In this document: positions 39,279 through 51,100 of the stretch, piece after piece | Layout: each line of letters starts with the position of its first letter | Position numbering within the stretch: position 1 is the first letter of the stretch | Source: Ianthella basta | Lineage: Eukaryota; Porifera; Demospongiae; Verongiida; Ianthellidae | DNA: 64,000 bases | Direction of reading: 5' to 3' | NCBI GenBank assembly: GCA_964019415.1 | Contig: OZ025868.1 | Span: 16,474,166 to 16,538,165, forward strand | Program-made: the position numbers and the translations under genes | The notes under the pieces: model-generated | The model's input: the letters and a program-made list of their open reading frames with translations, nothing else | The model's database searches: none | What the model was told of the DNA's origin: nothing

Positions 39279-39354
39279 TGGCAGGTCGTGGTCTCATCAC
39301 CGGCCCTACGGTAGGTGTGCGAGTGTGTGCGCGTGCGTGTGATGTGTGTGCGTG

Positions 39355-40111
39355 CAGAGGTCGAAATAACGGTCGGTCATCGGTCAATTTCCGAGCGTTT
39401 TAGTTAAATGACCGCACATTGTTTCAAGTGGTCAGTAAATGTGACCGATCAGATCTTTCAGCCTAAAACTGGACCAATATTCCCCAAAGGACTCCCATGT
39501 TCACTGGTTATTGGATGAAGGGTACTAATGACAATTGTATGAAGTACAGACTGGTAAATTAGCACTTAATCGATAAGCGCTGTCTTCGCTACGTGGCGGC
39601 CATCTTATTGTGACGTTTACATACCGCTACGTGCAGGGTGACGTCACATCCTGTCCCGGTGGCTGATTGTGCAGGCTGCAACCGCACTGCACACCACCAC
39701 AGCCAGCTCATATTTCGTTGTTTACACAACAGCTTTCACTTGTAGGGCAGTGGCATGTTTGTGACCACAACTTTGTAACCAGTGCCTATATATAGGAAGT
39801 TGACTTGTTTTCTTGAATAGTGTTACTATTTCCAGTAGTGACACTACTGTGCATCCTAGGAGATTGGGACTGTTCCAGTTTGTAGCACATTAGCCTTGCA
39901 TCAACATTATATAATAAAGTTGTTAAGAAGGCAATGCTTCCTAGGAGACACAATTCTGCTCGACGGACAAAATGTAAAAGACTGAACAAAATGAGGGGTG
40001 CGTGGACACGTATACGAAGTGTGTGACTGAACAAAAATGTTAATGACCGAACAAAATCAGGGGTGCTTGGACATCTGACTGCACAACCACAAAACCTTAT
40101 TTCCACCTCTG
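39355..40111 (+). mobile_element. hAT-like non-autonomous DNA transposon (copy 2)
   Basis: 757 bp. Ends CAGAGGTCGAAATAAC and, inverted, CAGAGGTGGAAATAAG. A 6-bp target duplication TGCGTG lies at 39349-39354 and 40112-40117. It shares the block AATAACGGTCGGTCATCGGT and the GCTTGGACAT subterminal motif with copy 1 but lacks the zinc-finger frame. Confidence 0.82.
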
Positions 40112-40117
40112 TGCGTG

Positions 40118-40605
40118 TAAGTAATGTGATGAGCAGTAGTGTGTGTACGTGTATGTCGGTGTAGACAAGAGTTAGGTGGTAGTGAACATTTTGTCAGTCA
40201 AGTGTCCTGTGAGTTAGCTGTATCAATTAAATGAATGCTGTTTTCAGTTGTGATACACTGTCCAGTTTAGTGCGGAATATGAATTGTCAATAGGTTTACT
40301 ATCTTGTGTTGATTGTTGGTCACTTGTCTTTAGACTTGTTCGAGAGGATTATCAAATTTGGACAGTGCTGTGGAGTTCCTTCCTGCCACTGTGTTTGCTT
40401 GTGTTGCTACTGCCAAGTGTATACAGTTTGACTGACAGTGCAATGGCTGATGTTTGTATGCTGCCACTCATGATCATGCACACACTGTCAGGGCATGATA
40501 TCACTTTACTCCACAGCTGTGGTGATGCTGTGGGGCATGTCTATAATCACACAAATGTAATGCACTGCATTTGGTCTGAGTCACTGCTGGTCTGGGGAGC
40601 TCCAG
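40118..40605. other. Spacer before the satellite region
   Basis: About 490 bases of ordinary composition. No convincing gene; open frames lack family resemblance. Confidence 0.5.
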
Positions 40606-43600
40606 TGCACTTGTAGGGGTCCAGTGCATCCTGTAGGGGGTCCAGCGCACTTGTAGGAGGTCTAATCGTCCTATACGGGGTCCAGTGCATTGTGTAGGGG
40701 TCCAGTGCACTTGTAAGGGGTACAGTGCATTGTGTATGGGGTCCAGTGCATCTTGTAGGGGGTCCAGTGCATCTTGTAGGAGGGGTCCAGTGCATACTGT
40801 AAGTGGTCCAGTGCATCCTGTAGGGGGTCCAGTGCATCCTGTAGGGGCTCCAGTGCACTTGTAGGGGTCCAGTGCATACTGTAAGTGGTCCAGTGCATCC
40901 TGTAGGGGGTCCACTGCATCTTGTAGGGGGTCCAGTGCACTTGTAAGGGGTACAGTGCATTGTGTATGGGGTCCAGTGCACTTGTGTAGAGGGTCTAATG
41001 CATCCTATACGGGGTCCAGTGCATCTTGTAGGGGTCCAGTGCATACTGTAGGTGTTCCAGTGCATCTTGTAAGGGGTCCAGTGCATCCTGTAGGGGGTCC
41101 AGTGCACTTGTAAGGGGTCCAGTGCATTGTGTATGGGGTCCAGTGCATCTTGTAGGGGGTCCAGTGCATACTGTAGGGGATCCAGTGCATCCTGTAGGGG
41201 GTCCAGTTAATCTTGTAAGGGATGAAGTGCATACTGTAGGGGGTCCAGTGCATCTTGTAGGGGGTCCACTGCATCTTGTAGGGGGTCCAGAGCATCTTGT
41301 AAGGAGTCCAGTGCACTTGTAAGGGGTTCAGTGCATACTGTAGGGGGTCCAGTGCATCTTTTAGGGGGTACAGTGCATGCTGTAGAAGGTCCAGTGCATC
41401 TTGTAGGGGGTCCAGTGCATCCTGTAGAGGGTCCAATGCGTCCTATAGGGGGTCCAGTGCATCTTGTAGGGGTCCAGTGCATCTTGTAGGGGGTCCAGTT
41501 AATCTTGTAAGGGGTTAAGTGCATACTGTAGGGGGTCCAGTGCATTTTAGGGGGTCCAGTGCATTTTGTAGGGGGTCCAGGGCATCCTGTAGGGGGTCCA
41601 GTGCATCCTGTAGCGGGTCCAGTGCATACTGTAGGGGGTCTAGTGCATCTTATAGTGAGTCCAGTGCATCTGGTAGGGGGTCCAGTGCATCCTGTAGGGG
41701 GTCCAGTGCATCCTGTAGGGGGTCCAGTGCATCCTGTAGGGGGTCCAGTGCATCTTGTAAGGGGTACAATGCATCTTGTAGGGGGTCCAGTGCATACTGT
41801 AGGGGTCCAGTGCATTTTTAGGGGGTCCAGTGCATCTTGTAGGGGGTCCAGTGCATCTTGTAGGGGTTCCAGTGCATACTGTAGGGGGTCCAGGGCATCC
41901 TGTAGGGGGTCCAGTGCATCTTGTAGGGGCTCCAGTGCATCTTGTAGGGGGTCCAGTGAATCTTGTAGGGGGTCCAGTTCATAATGAAGGGGGTCCAGTG
42001 CAATCTGTCGGGAGTCAAGTGCATCTGGTAGCGGGTCCAGTGCATCCTGTAGGGGGACCAGTGTATCCTGTAGGGGGTCCAGTGCATTCTGTAGGTGGTC
42101 CAGTGTATCTTGTGGGGGTCCAGTACATTTTGTAGGGGGTCCAGTGCATCTTGTAGGTTGTCCAGTGCATCTTGTAGGGGGTCCAATGCATCTTGTAGGG
42201 GGTCCAGTGCTTCTGGTAGGGGGTCCATTGCATCTGGCAGGGGGCCCAGTGCATTCTGTAGGGGGTCCAGTGCATCCTGTAGGGGGTCCAGTGCATCTTG
42301 CATAAGGTCCAGTGTATCTTGCAGGGGGCCCAGTGCATCTTGTAGGGGGTCCACTGTATCTTGTAGGGGGTCCAGTGCATACTGAAGGTGGTCCAGTGCA
42401 TCTTGTAGGTGGTCCAATGCATCTTGTAAGGTGTCCAGTGCATCTGGTAACTGGTCCAGTGCATTCTGTAGGGGTTCCAGTGTATTGTGTAGGGGGACCA
42501 GTACATCTGGTAGGAAGTTCAGTGCATTCTGTAGGAGGCATAGTGTATCTTGTAAGGTGTCCAGTGCATCTGGTATGGGTCCAGTGCATTCTGTATGGGG
42601 TCTAGTGTATTTTGTAGGGGGTCCAACGCATCTTGTAAGGGGTCCAGTGCATCTTGTAGGGGTCCAGTGCATCCTGTAGGGGATCCAGTGCATCTTGTAG
42701 GGGTCCCGTGCGTCTTGCAGGGCGTCCAGTGCATCTTGTGTAGGGGTCCAGTGCATTCTGTAGGGGGTCCAGTGCATCCTGTAGGGGGTCCAGTGCATCC
42801 TGTAGGGGGTCCAGTGCATCTTTTATGGGGTCCAATGCATCTTGTAGGGGGTCCAGTGCATCTGGTAGGGGGTCCAGTGCATTCTGTATAGGTCCAGTTT
42901 TTCTTGTAGGTGGTCAAGTGCATCGTGTAGAGGGTCCAGTGCATCTAGTAAGGGGTCCAGTGCATCTCGTAGGGGGCCCAGTGCATCTTGTAGGGGGTCC
43001 AGTGCATTCTGTAGGGGGTCCAGTGCATCCTGTAGGGGGTCCAATGCATCCTGTAGGGGGTCCAGTGCATCTTTTATGGGGTCCAATGCATTTTGTAAGG
43101 GGTCCAGTGCATCTGGTAGGGGGTCCAGTGCATTCTGTATGGGTCCAGTGCATCTTGTAGGGGGTCAAGTGCATCGTGTAGGGGGTCCAGTGCATCATGT
43201 AGGGGGTCCAGTGCATCTTGCAGGGTGTGCAGTGTAGTTTGCTGGGGGTCCAGTGCATCTTATAGTGGGTCCAGTGCATCTCGTAAGGAGTCCAGTGCAT
43301 CTAGTAGGGGGTCCAGTGCATCCTGTAGGGGGTTCAGTGCATCCTGTAGGGGGTCCAGTGCATCTGGTAGGGGGTCCAGTGCATTCTGTATGGGTCCAGG
43401 TTTTCTTGTAGGGGGTCAAGTGCATGTAGTAGGGGGTCCTGTGCATTCTGTAGGGGGTCCAGTGCATCTCGTAGGGGGTCCAGTGGATCTTGCAGGGTGT
43501 GCAGTGTAGTTTGCTGGGGGTCCAGTGCATTTTATAGTAGGTCCAGTGTATCTTGTAAGGAGTCCAGTGCATCTTGTAGGGGGTCCAGTGCATTCTGTAG

Positions 43601-43670
43601 GGGGTCCAGTGCATCCTGTAGGGGTTCCAGTGCATCTTGCAGGGGGTCCAGTGCAACTTGTTGGGGGCTC
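40606..43670 (+). repeat. 21-bp satellite array, block A
   Basis: About 145 copies of a unit of the form CCAGTGCATCTTGTAGGG plus GGT. Main variation is at TCTTG/TCCTG/TTCTG/TACTG and in the G run. A 7-codon period keeps frames open (LQDALDP on the minus strand, VHPVGGP on the plus). No start context, splice pattern or composition suggests a gene. Confidence 0.95.
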
Positions 43671-45165
43671 AGTTCATCTTGCTTCATCTTGCCATGTCTT
43701 GCCTCATCTATTCTCATCTTTCCTCATCTTGCGTCATCTTTCTTCATCTTACCTCATCTTGCCTCGTCTTGCCTCATCTTGCCTCATCTTTCCTCATCTT
43801 TCCTCATCTTGTCTCATCTTGTCTCATCTTGCCTCATCTTGATTCATCTTGCCTCATCTTGCCTCATCTAGCCTCATCTTGTCTCATCTTGCCTCGTCTT
43901 GCTTCATCTAGCCTTATCTTACCTCATCTAGCCTCATCTTGCCTCATCTTGCTTCATCTTGCTTCATCTTGCTTCATCCTGCCACATCTTCCCTCATCTT
44001 GCTTCATCTTTCCTCATCTTTCTTCATCTTACTCCATCTTGCCTCATCTTGCTTCATCTTGCCTCGTCTTGCCTCATCTTGCCGCATCTTCCTTCATGTT
44101 GCCTTGTCTTGTTTCATTTTACCGCATCTTGCTTCATCTTACTTCATCTTGCCGCATCTTGCTGAATCTTGCCTCATCTTGCCTCATTCTTCTTCATCTT
44201 GCCTCATCTTGCTTCATCTTGCTACATTTGCTTCATCGGACCGCATCTTGCTTCATCTTGCCTCATCTTGTCCTATCTTGTCTCAGCTTTTCTCTTCTTT
44301 CTTCATCTTGCCGCATCTTGCCTCATCTTGCTTGAACTTATCTTCTGACCTTGATCTTATCTATGACCTCATCTTGCCTCATCTTCCTTCATCTTGCCTC
44401 ATCTTGCTTCATCTTACCTCATCTTGTCTCATCTTGCCTGATCTTGCCTCATCTAGCTTGCTTCATCTTGCTATATCTTACCTCATCTTTCCTCACCTTT
44501 CCTCATCTTGCCTCATCTTGCTTCATCTTGCCTCATCTTGCTTCATCTTGCCTCATCTTGCTTCATCTTGCTTTATCTTTCCTCATCTTGGCTCATCTTG
44601 CTTCATCTTTTCTCATCTTGCCTCATCTTGTCTCATCTTCCTCATCTTTCCTCGTCTTGCTTCATCTTGCCGCATCTTGCTTCATCTTGCTTCATCTTGC
44701 CTCATCTTGCCTAATCTCGCTGCATATTGCTTCATCTTCTCTCATCTTGCTTCATCTTAAATTATCTAACTTCATCTTGCCTCAATTTCCATCATCTTGC
44801 CTCATCTGGCTTCATCTTGCCTGATCTTGCTTCATCTTTCCTCATCTTTCCTCATCCTGCTTCATCTTACCTCATCTTGCCTCATATTGCTTCATCTTTC
44901 CTCATCCTGCTTCATCTTGCCTCATCAAGCCTCATCTTCTTTCATTTGCTTCATCTTGCTTCATCTTGTCTCATCTTTCCTCATCTTAACTCATCTTGTC
45001 TCATCTTGCCTCATCTTGCTTCATCTTACTTTATCTTTCCCTATCTTGCTTCATCTTGCCGCATCTTCCCTCATCTTGCTTCATCTTTCCTCATCTTGCT
45101 TCATCTTACCCAGTCTTGCCTCATCTTGCCTCATCATGCCTCATCTTGCTTCATCATGCCGCATT
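43671..45165 (+). repeat. 10-bp satellite array (TCATCTTGCC), block 1
   Basis: About 1.5 kb of CATCTTGCCT units with frequent GCTT/GTCT/TCCT variants, embedded inside the 21-bp satellite. Both borders merge smoothly through the shared CATCTTG core. Hydrophobic Leu/Ser/His frames are artefacts. Confidence 0.95.
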
Positions 45166-48100
45166 TTGTAGGGGGTCCAGTGCATCCTGTAAGGGGTCCA
45201 GTGCATCTTGCAGCGGGTCCACTGTATCTTGTAGGGGGTCCAGTGCATCTTGTAGGGGGTCCAGTCCAATCTGCAAAGGGTCCAGTGCTTCGTGTAGGGG
45301 GTCTAGTGCATCCTGTAGTGGTCCAGTGCATCTTGCTGGGGGTCCAGTGCATTCTGTAGGGGGTCCAGTGCATTCTGTAGGGGGTCCAGTGCTTCCCGTA
45401 GGGGGTCCAGTGATTCTTGTAGGGGGTCCAGTGTATCTTGTAGGGGGTAAAGTGTAAACTGTAAGGGTCCCGTGCATCTTGCAAGGGTTTCAGTGCATCT
45501 TGTAGGGGGTCCAGTGCATTTTGTAGGGGGTCCAGTGCATCCTGAAGGGGGTACAGTGCATCATGTAAGGGGTCCAGTGTATCTTGTAGGGGGTCCAGTG
45601 CATCTGGTAGAGGGTCCAGTGCATTCTGTAGGGGGTCCAGTGTATCTTGTAGGGGGTCCAGTGCATCTTGTAGGGTGTCCAGTGCTTCTTGTAAGGGGTC
45701 CAGTGCATCTGATCATGGGTCCAGTGCATCCTGTAGGGGGTCCAGTGCATCCTGTAGGGGGTCCAGTGCATTCTGTAGGAGTTCCAGTGCATCCTGTAGG
45801 GGGTTCAGTGCATCTTGCAGGGGGTCCACTGTATCTTGTAGGGGGTACAGTGCATCTTGTAGGGGGTCTAGTCCAATCTGTGAAGGGTCCAGTGCTTCCT
45901 GTAGGGGGTCTACTGCATCCTGTAGGGGTACCGTGCATCTTGCTGAGAGTCCAGTGCATTATGTAAGGGGTCCAGTGCATCCTGTAGGGGGTCCAGTGCA
46001 TTCTGTAAGGGGTCCAGTGCATTCTGTAGGGGGTCCAGTGCATCCTGTACGGGGTCCAGTGATTCTTGTAGGGGGTCCCGTGCATCTTGCAAGGGTTCCA
46101 GTGCATCTTGTAGGGGGTCCAGTGCATTTTGTAGGGGGTCCAGTTCATCCTGTAGGGGGTCCAGTGTATCTTGTAGGGGGTCCAGTGCATCTGGTAGAGG
46201 GTCCAGTGCATTTTGTAGGGGGTCCAGTGCATCTTGTAGGGTGTCCAGTGCTTCTTGTAGGGGGTCCAGTGCATCTGTAGGGGGTCCAGTGCATTCTGTA
46301 GGGGGTCCAGTGCATCCTGTAGGGGGTCCAGTGCATTCTGTAGGGGATCCAGTGCATTTTGTAGGGGGTCCAGTGCATTTTGTAGGGGGTCCAGTGCATC
46401 TTGTAGGGGGTCCAGTGCATCTTGTAAGGGGTCCAGTGCATCTTGTAGGGGGTCCAGTCCAATCTGTATAGGGTCCAGTGCTTCCTGTAGGGGGCCTAGT
46501 GCATGCTGTAGGGGTCCAGTGCATCTTGCTGAGGGTCCAGTGCATTCTGTAGGGGGTCCAGTGCATCCTGTAGGGGATCCAGTGATTCTTGTAGGGGGTC
46601 CAGTGTATCTTGTAGGGGGTAAGTGTAAACTGTAAGGGTCCTGTGCATCTTGCAAGGGTTCCAGTGCATCATGTAGGGGTACCAGTGCATCTGGTAGGGG
46701 GTCCAGTGCATTTTGTAGGGGGTCCAGTGCATCCTGAAGGGGGTCCAGTGCATCCTGTAGGGGGTCCAGTGTATCTTGTAGGGGTCCGGTGCATCTGGTA
46801 GATGGTCCAGTGCATTCTGTAGGGGGTCCAGTGTATCTTGTAGGGGGTCCAGTGCATCTGGTCGTGGGTCCAGTGCATCTGTAGGGGGTCCAGTGCATCC
46901 TGTGAGGGGTCCTGTGCATCTCGTAGGGAGTCCAGTGCATTCTGTAGGGGGTCCAGTGCATCTGTAGGGGGTCCAGTGCATCCTGTGGGGGGTCCTGTGC
47001 ATCCTGTAGGGTGTCCAGTGCATTCTGTAGGGGTTCCAGTGTATCTTGTAGGGGGTCCAGTGCATCTGGTATGGGGTCCAGTGCATTCTGTAGGGGGTAT
47101 AGTGTATCTGGTAGTTGGTCCAGTGCATCTGGTAGTGGGTCGAGTGCATTCTTTAAGGGGTCCAATGCATCTTGTAAGGGGTCCAGTGCATCTGGTAGGG
47201 AATCCAGTGCATTCTGTAGCGGGTCCAGTGCATCTGGTAGGGGGTCCAGTGCATTTCGTAGGGGATCCAGTGTATCTTGTAGGTTGTCCAGTGCATCTTG
47301 TAGGGGGTCCAGTGCATCCTGTAGTGGGTCCAGTGCATCCTGCAGGGAATCCAGTGCATGTTGTGTGGGGTCCAGTGCATGTTGTAGGGGGTCCAGTGCA
47401 TCTTGTAGGGGTTCCAGTGCATGTTGTAGGGGGTCCAGTGCATTCTGTAGGAAGTCCAGTGCATCCTGTAGTGGGTCCAGTGCATCCTGCAGGGTATCCA
47501 GTGCATGTTGTAGGGGGTCCAGTGCATTCTGTAGGAAGTCCTGTGCATCCTGTAGGTGGTCCAGTGCATATTGTTTGGGGGTCCAGTGCATGTTGTAGGG
47601 GGTCCAGTGCATCTGGTAGGGGGTCCAGTGCATTCTGTAGGGGGTCCAGTGTATCTTGTGGGGGGTCCAGTGCATCTTGTAGGGAGTTCAGTGCTTTCTG
47701 TTGGGGTCCAGTGCATCCTGTAGGGGGTCCAGTGCATTCTGTAGGGGGTATAGTGTATTTTGTAGGGGGTTCAGTGCATCTGGTAGTGGGTCCAGTGTAC
47801 TTTGTAGGGGGTCCAATGCATCTTGTAATGGGTCCAGTGTATCTTGCAGGGGGTCCAGTGCATCTTGTAGGGGTAATGTGTAAACTGTTAGGGTCCCGTG
47901 CATCTTGCAGGGGGTCCATTGCATCTTGTACGAGATCCAGTGCATCCTGTAGGGAGTGCCGTGCAATCTGTAGGGGGTTCAGTGCATTCTGAATGGGGTC
48001 CAGTGCATCCTGTAGGGGTTCCAGTGCATCTTGTAAGGGGTCCATTGCATCTTGTAGGGGGTTAAGTGCAAACTATAAGGGTCCCGTGCATTTGGTAGGC

Positions 48101-51100
48101 GTCCAGTACATCTTGAAGGAGGTCCAGTGCATCTTGTAAGGGATCCCGTTCATCTGGTAGGGGGTCCAGTGTATCGTGTTGGGGATCCAGCACATCCTGT
48201 ATGGGGTCTAGTTCTTACTGTAGAAGGTCCAGCGCATCTTGTAGGTGGTCCAGTGCATCTTGTAGGTGGTTCAGTGCATCTTGTAAGGCGGCAAGTGCAT
48301 TCAGTAGGTGGTCTAGTGGATCCTGTAGGGGGTCCAGTACATCCTGTAGGGGGTCCAGTGCATCCGATAAGGGGTCCAGTGCAACCTATAGGTGGTCCAG
48401 TAAGTCCTATATATAGGGGGTCCAGTGCATGTTGTAGGGGGTCCAGTGCATCTTGCTGGGGGTCCAGTGAATCCTGTAGAGGGTTCAGTGCATCCCATAA
48501 GGGGTCCAGTACAATCTATAGGGGTCCAGTGCACCCTATAGGAGGTGCAGTGCATCCTGTAGGGGGTCCAGTGCATCCTATAGGTGGTCCATTGCGTCCT
48601 ATAGAAGGTGCAGTTCATTTTGCAGGGGGTCCAGTGCATCTTTTAGGGGGTCCAGTGCATCTCGTAGGGGGTCCAGTACATCCTGTAGAGGGTCCAGTGC
48701 ATCCTGTAGGGGGTCCAGTGTATTTCATAAGGGGACCAGTGCAACCTTTAGGTGGTACTGTGTGTCATATAGGGGGTCCAGTGCATTTTTAGGGGGTCCA
48801 TTGCATCTTGTCGGGGGTCCAGTGCATTTTTAGGGGGTCCATTGCATCTTGCCGGGGGCCCAGTGCATCCTGTGTGGGTCCAGTGCATGTTGTAGGGGGT
48901 CCAGTGCATCCTGTAGGGTGTCCAGTCCATGCCATAAGGGGTATAGTGGAACCTATAGGGGGTCCACTGTGTCGTATAGGGGGTCAAGTGCATGTTGTAG
49001 GGGGTCCAGTGCATCCTGTAGTGGGTTCAGTGCATCCTGTAGGGGGTCCAGTGCATCCTGTAGGGGGTCCAGTGCATCCGATAAGGGGTCCAGTGTAACC
49101 CATAGGTGGTCCAGTGCGTCCTATAGAAGGTCCAGTGCATGTTGCCGGGGGTCCAGTGCATGCTGTAGGGGGTCCAGTGAATCCCATAAGGTGTCCAGTG
49201 CATCCAATAAGGGGTCCAGTGCAACCTATAGGGGGTCTAGTGCGTCTTATAGGGCGTCAAATGCATCTTGTAGGGGGTCCAGTGCAACCTGTAGGGGATC
49301 CAGTGCATCCTGTAGGGGGTCCAGTGCATTCCATAAGGGGTCCAGCGCATCTTGTAGGGGGTCTGGTGCATCCTGTAGTGGGTCCAGGCCATCCCATAAG
49401 GTGTCCAGTGCAACCAATAGGGGGTCCACTGCGTCCTATAGGGGGTCCAGTGCATGTCGTAGGGGGTCCAGAGCAACCTGTAGTGGGTCCAGTGCATCCT
49501 GTAGGGGGTCCAGTGCATCCAGTAGAGAATCCAGTGCATCTTGTAGGGGGTCCAGTGCATCTTGTAGGGGGTTTGGTGCAATCCTGTATGGGGTCCAGCG
49601 CATCCTGTAGTGGTTCTAGTGCATCTTGCAGGAGGTCCAGTGCATCCTATAAGGGGTCCGGTTCAACCTATAGGTGGTCTAGTGCGTCCTATAGGGGTCC
49701 AGTGCATCTTGTAGGGGATCCAGTGCATCTAGTACGGGGTCCAGTGCATTCCATAAGGGGTCCTGTTCAACCTATATGTGGTCCAGTGCGTTCTATAGGG
49801 GGTCCAGTGCATCTTGTAGGGGTTCAGTGCTTCTTGTAGAGGGTCCAGTGCATCTCATAGGGGGTACAGTGCATCCTTTAGAGGGTCCAGTGCATCCTGT
49901 AGTGGGTCCAGTGCATCTTGTAGGGGGTCCAGTGCATCCGATAAGGGGTCCAGTGTAAGCCATAGGTGGTCCAGTGCGTCCTATAGGGGTGCAGTGTATC
50001 TTGCTGGGGGTCTAGTGCATCCTGTAGTGGGTCCAGTGCATCTTGTAGGGGGTCCAGTGAATCCCAATATGGTGTCCAGTGCATCCTATAGGGGGTCTAG
50101 TGCGTCTTATAGGGGGTCAAATGCATCTCATAGGGGGTCCAGTGCAATCTGTAGGAGATCCAGTGCATACTGTAGGAGGTCCAGTGCATCCCATAAGGGG
50201 TCCAGTGCAACTTTTAGGTGGTCCAGTGCATCTTACTGGTAGTCCAGTGCATCCTGTAGTGGGTACAGTGCATCTTGTAGGGGGTCCAGTGCATCCTGTA
50301 GTGGGTCCTGGCCATTCCATAAGGGGTCCAGTGCAACCAATAGGGGGTCCACTGCGTCCTATAGGGGGTTCAGTGCATGTTGTAGGGGGTCCAGTGCAAC
50401 TGTAGTAGGTCCAGTGCATTCTGTAGGGTATCCAGTGCATCCTGTAAGCGCTGCAGTGCATGCTGTAGGGGGTCCAGTGCATCCTGCAGGGGTTACAGTG
50501 CATCCTATAAGAGGTCCAGTGCAACCTATAAGGGGTCCAGTGCATCCTGTAGGGGGTTGAGTGCTTCCTGTTGGGGGTCCAGTGCATCTTTTAGGGGTCC
50601 AGTGCAATTCTGTAGGGGGTACAGTGCATCCCGTAGGGTGTGCAGTGCATCCTGTAGAGGGTCCAGTGGATCTTGTAGGGGTCCAGTGCAATCCTGTAGG
50701 GATTTAGTGCGTCTTGTAGGGAATCCAGTGCATCCTGTAGGGGGTCCAGTGCATCCCATAAGGGGTCCAGTGCAACCTATAGGTGTTCCAGTGCGTCCTA
50801 TAGAGGGTCGAGTGCATCTTGCGGGGGGTCCAGTGCATCTTGTAGTGTGTCCAGTGCATCTCGTAGGGGGTCCAGTGCAACCTGTAGGGGGTCCAGTGCA
50901 TGCTGTAAGGGATCCAGTGCAACCTATAGGTGTTCCAGTGTGTCCTATAGAGGGTCGAGTGCATCTTGCGGGGGGTCCAGTGCATCTTGTAGTGTGTCCA
51001 GTGCATCTCGTAGGGGGTCCAGTGCAACCTGTAGGGGGTCCAGTGCATGCTGTAAGGGGCACAGTGCATCCTGTAGGGGTTCAGTGCATCTCGTAGGGGG

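Noticed and set aside
39786-40106. 106-codon minus-strand frame inside the second hAT-like element
   Set aside because: No family resemblance, and it lies within non-coding transposon sequence.
40606-43670. CRISPR-like regular repeats
   Set aside because: Contiguous tandem units without spacers, in a eukaryotic context.
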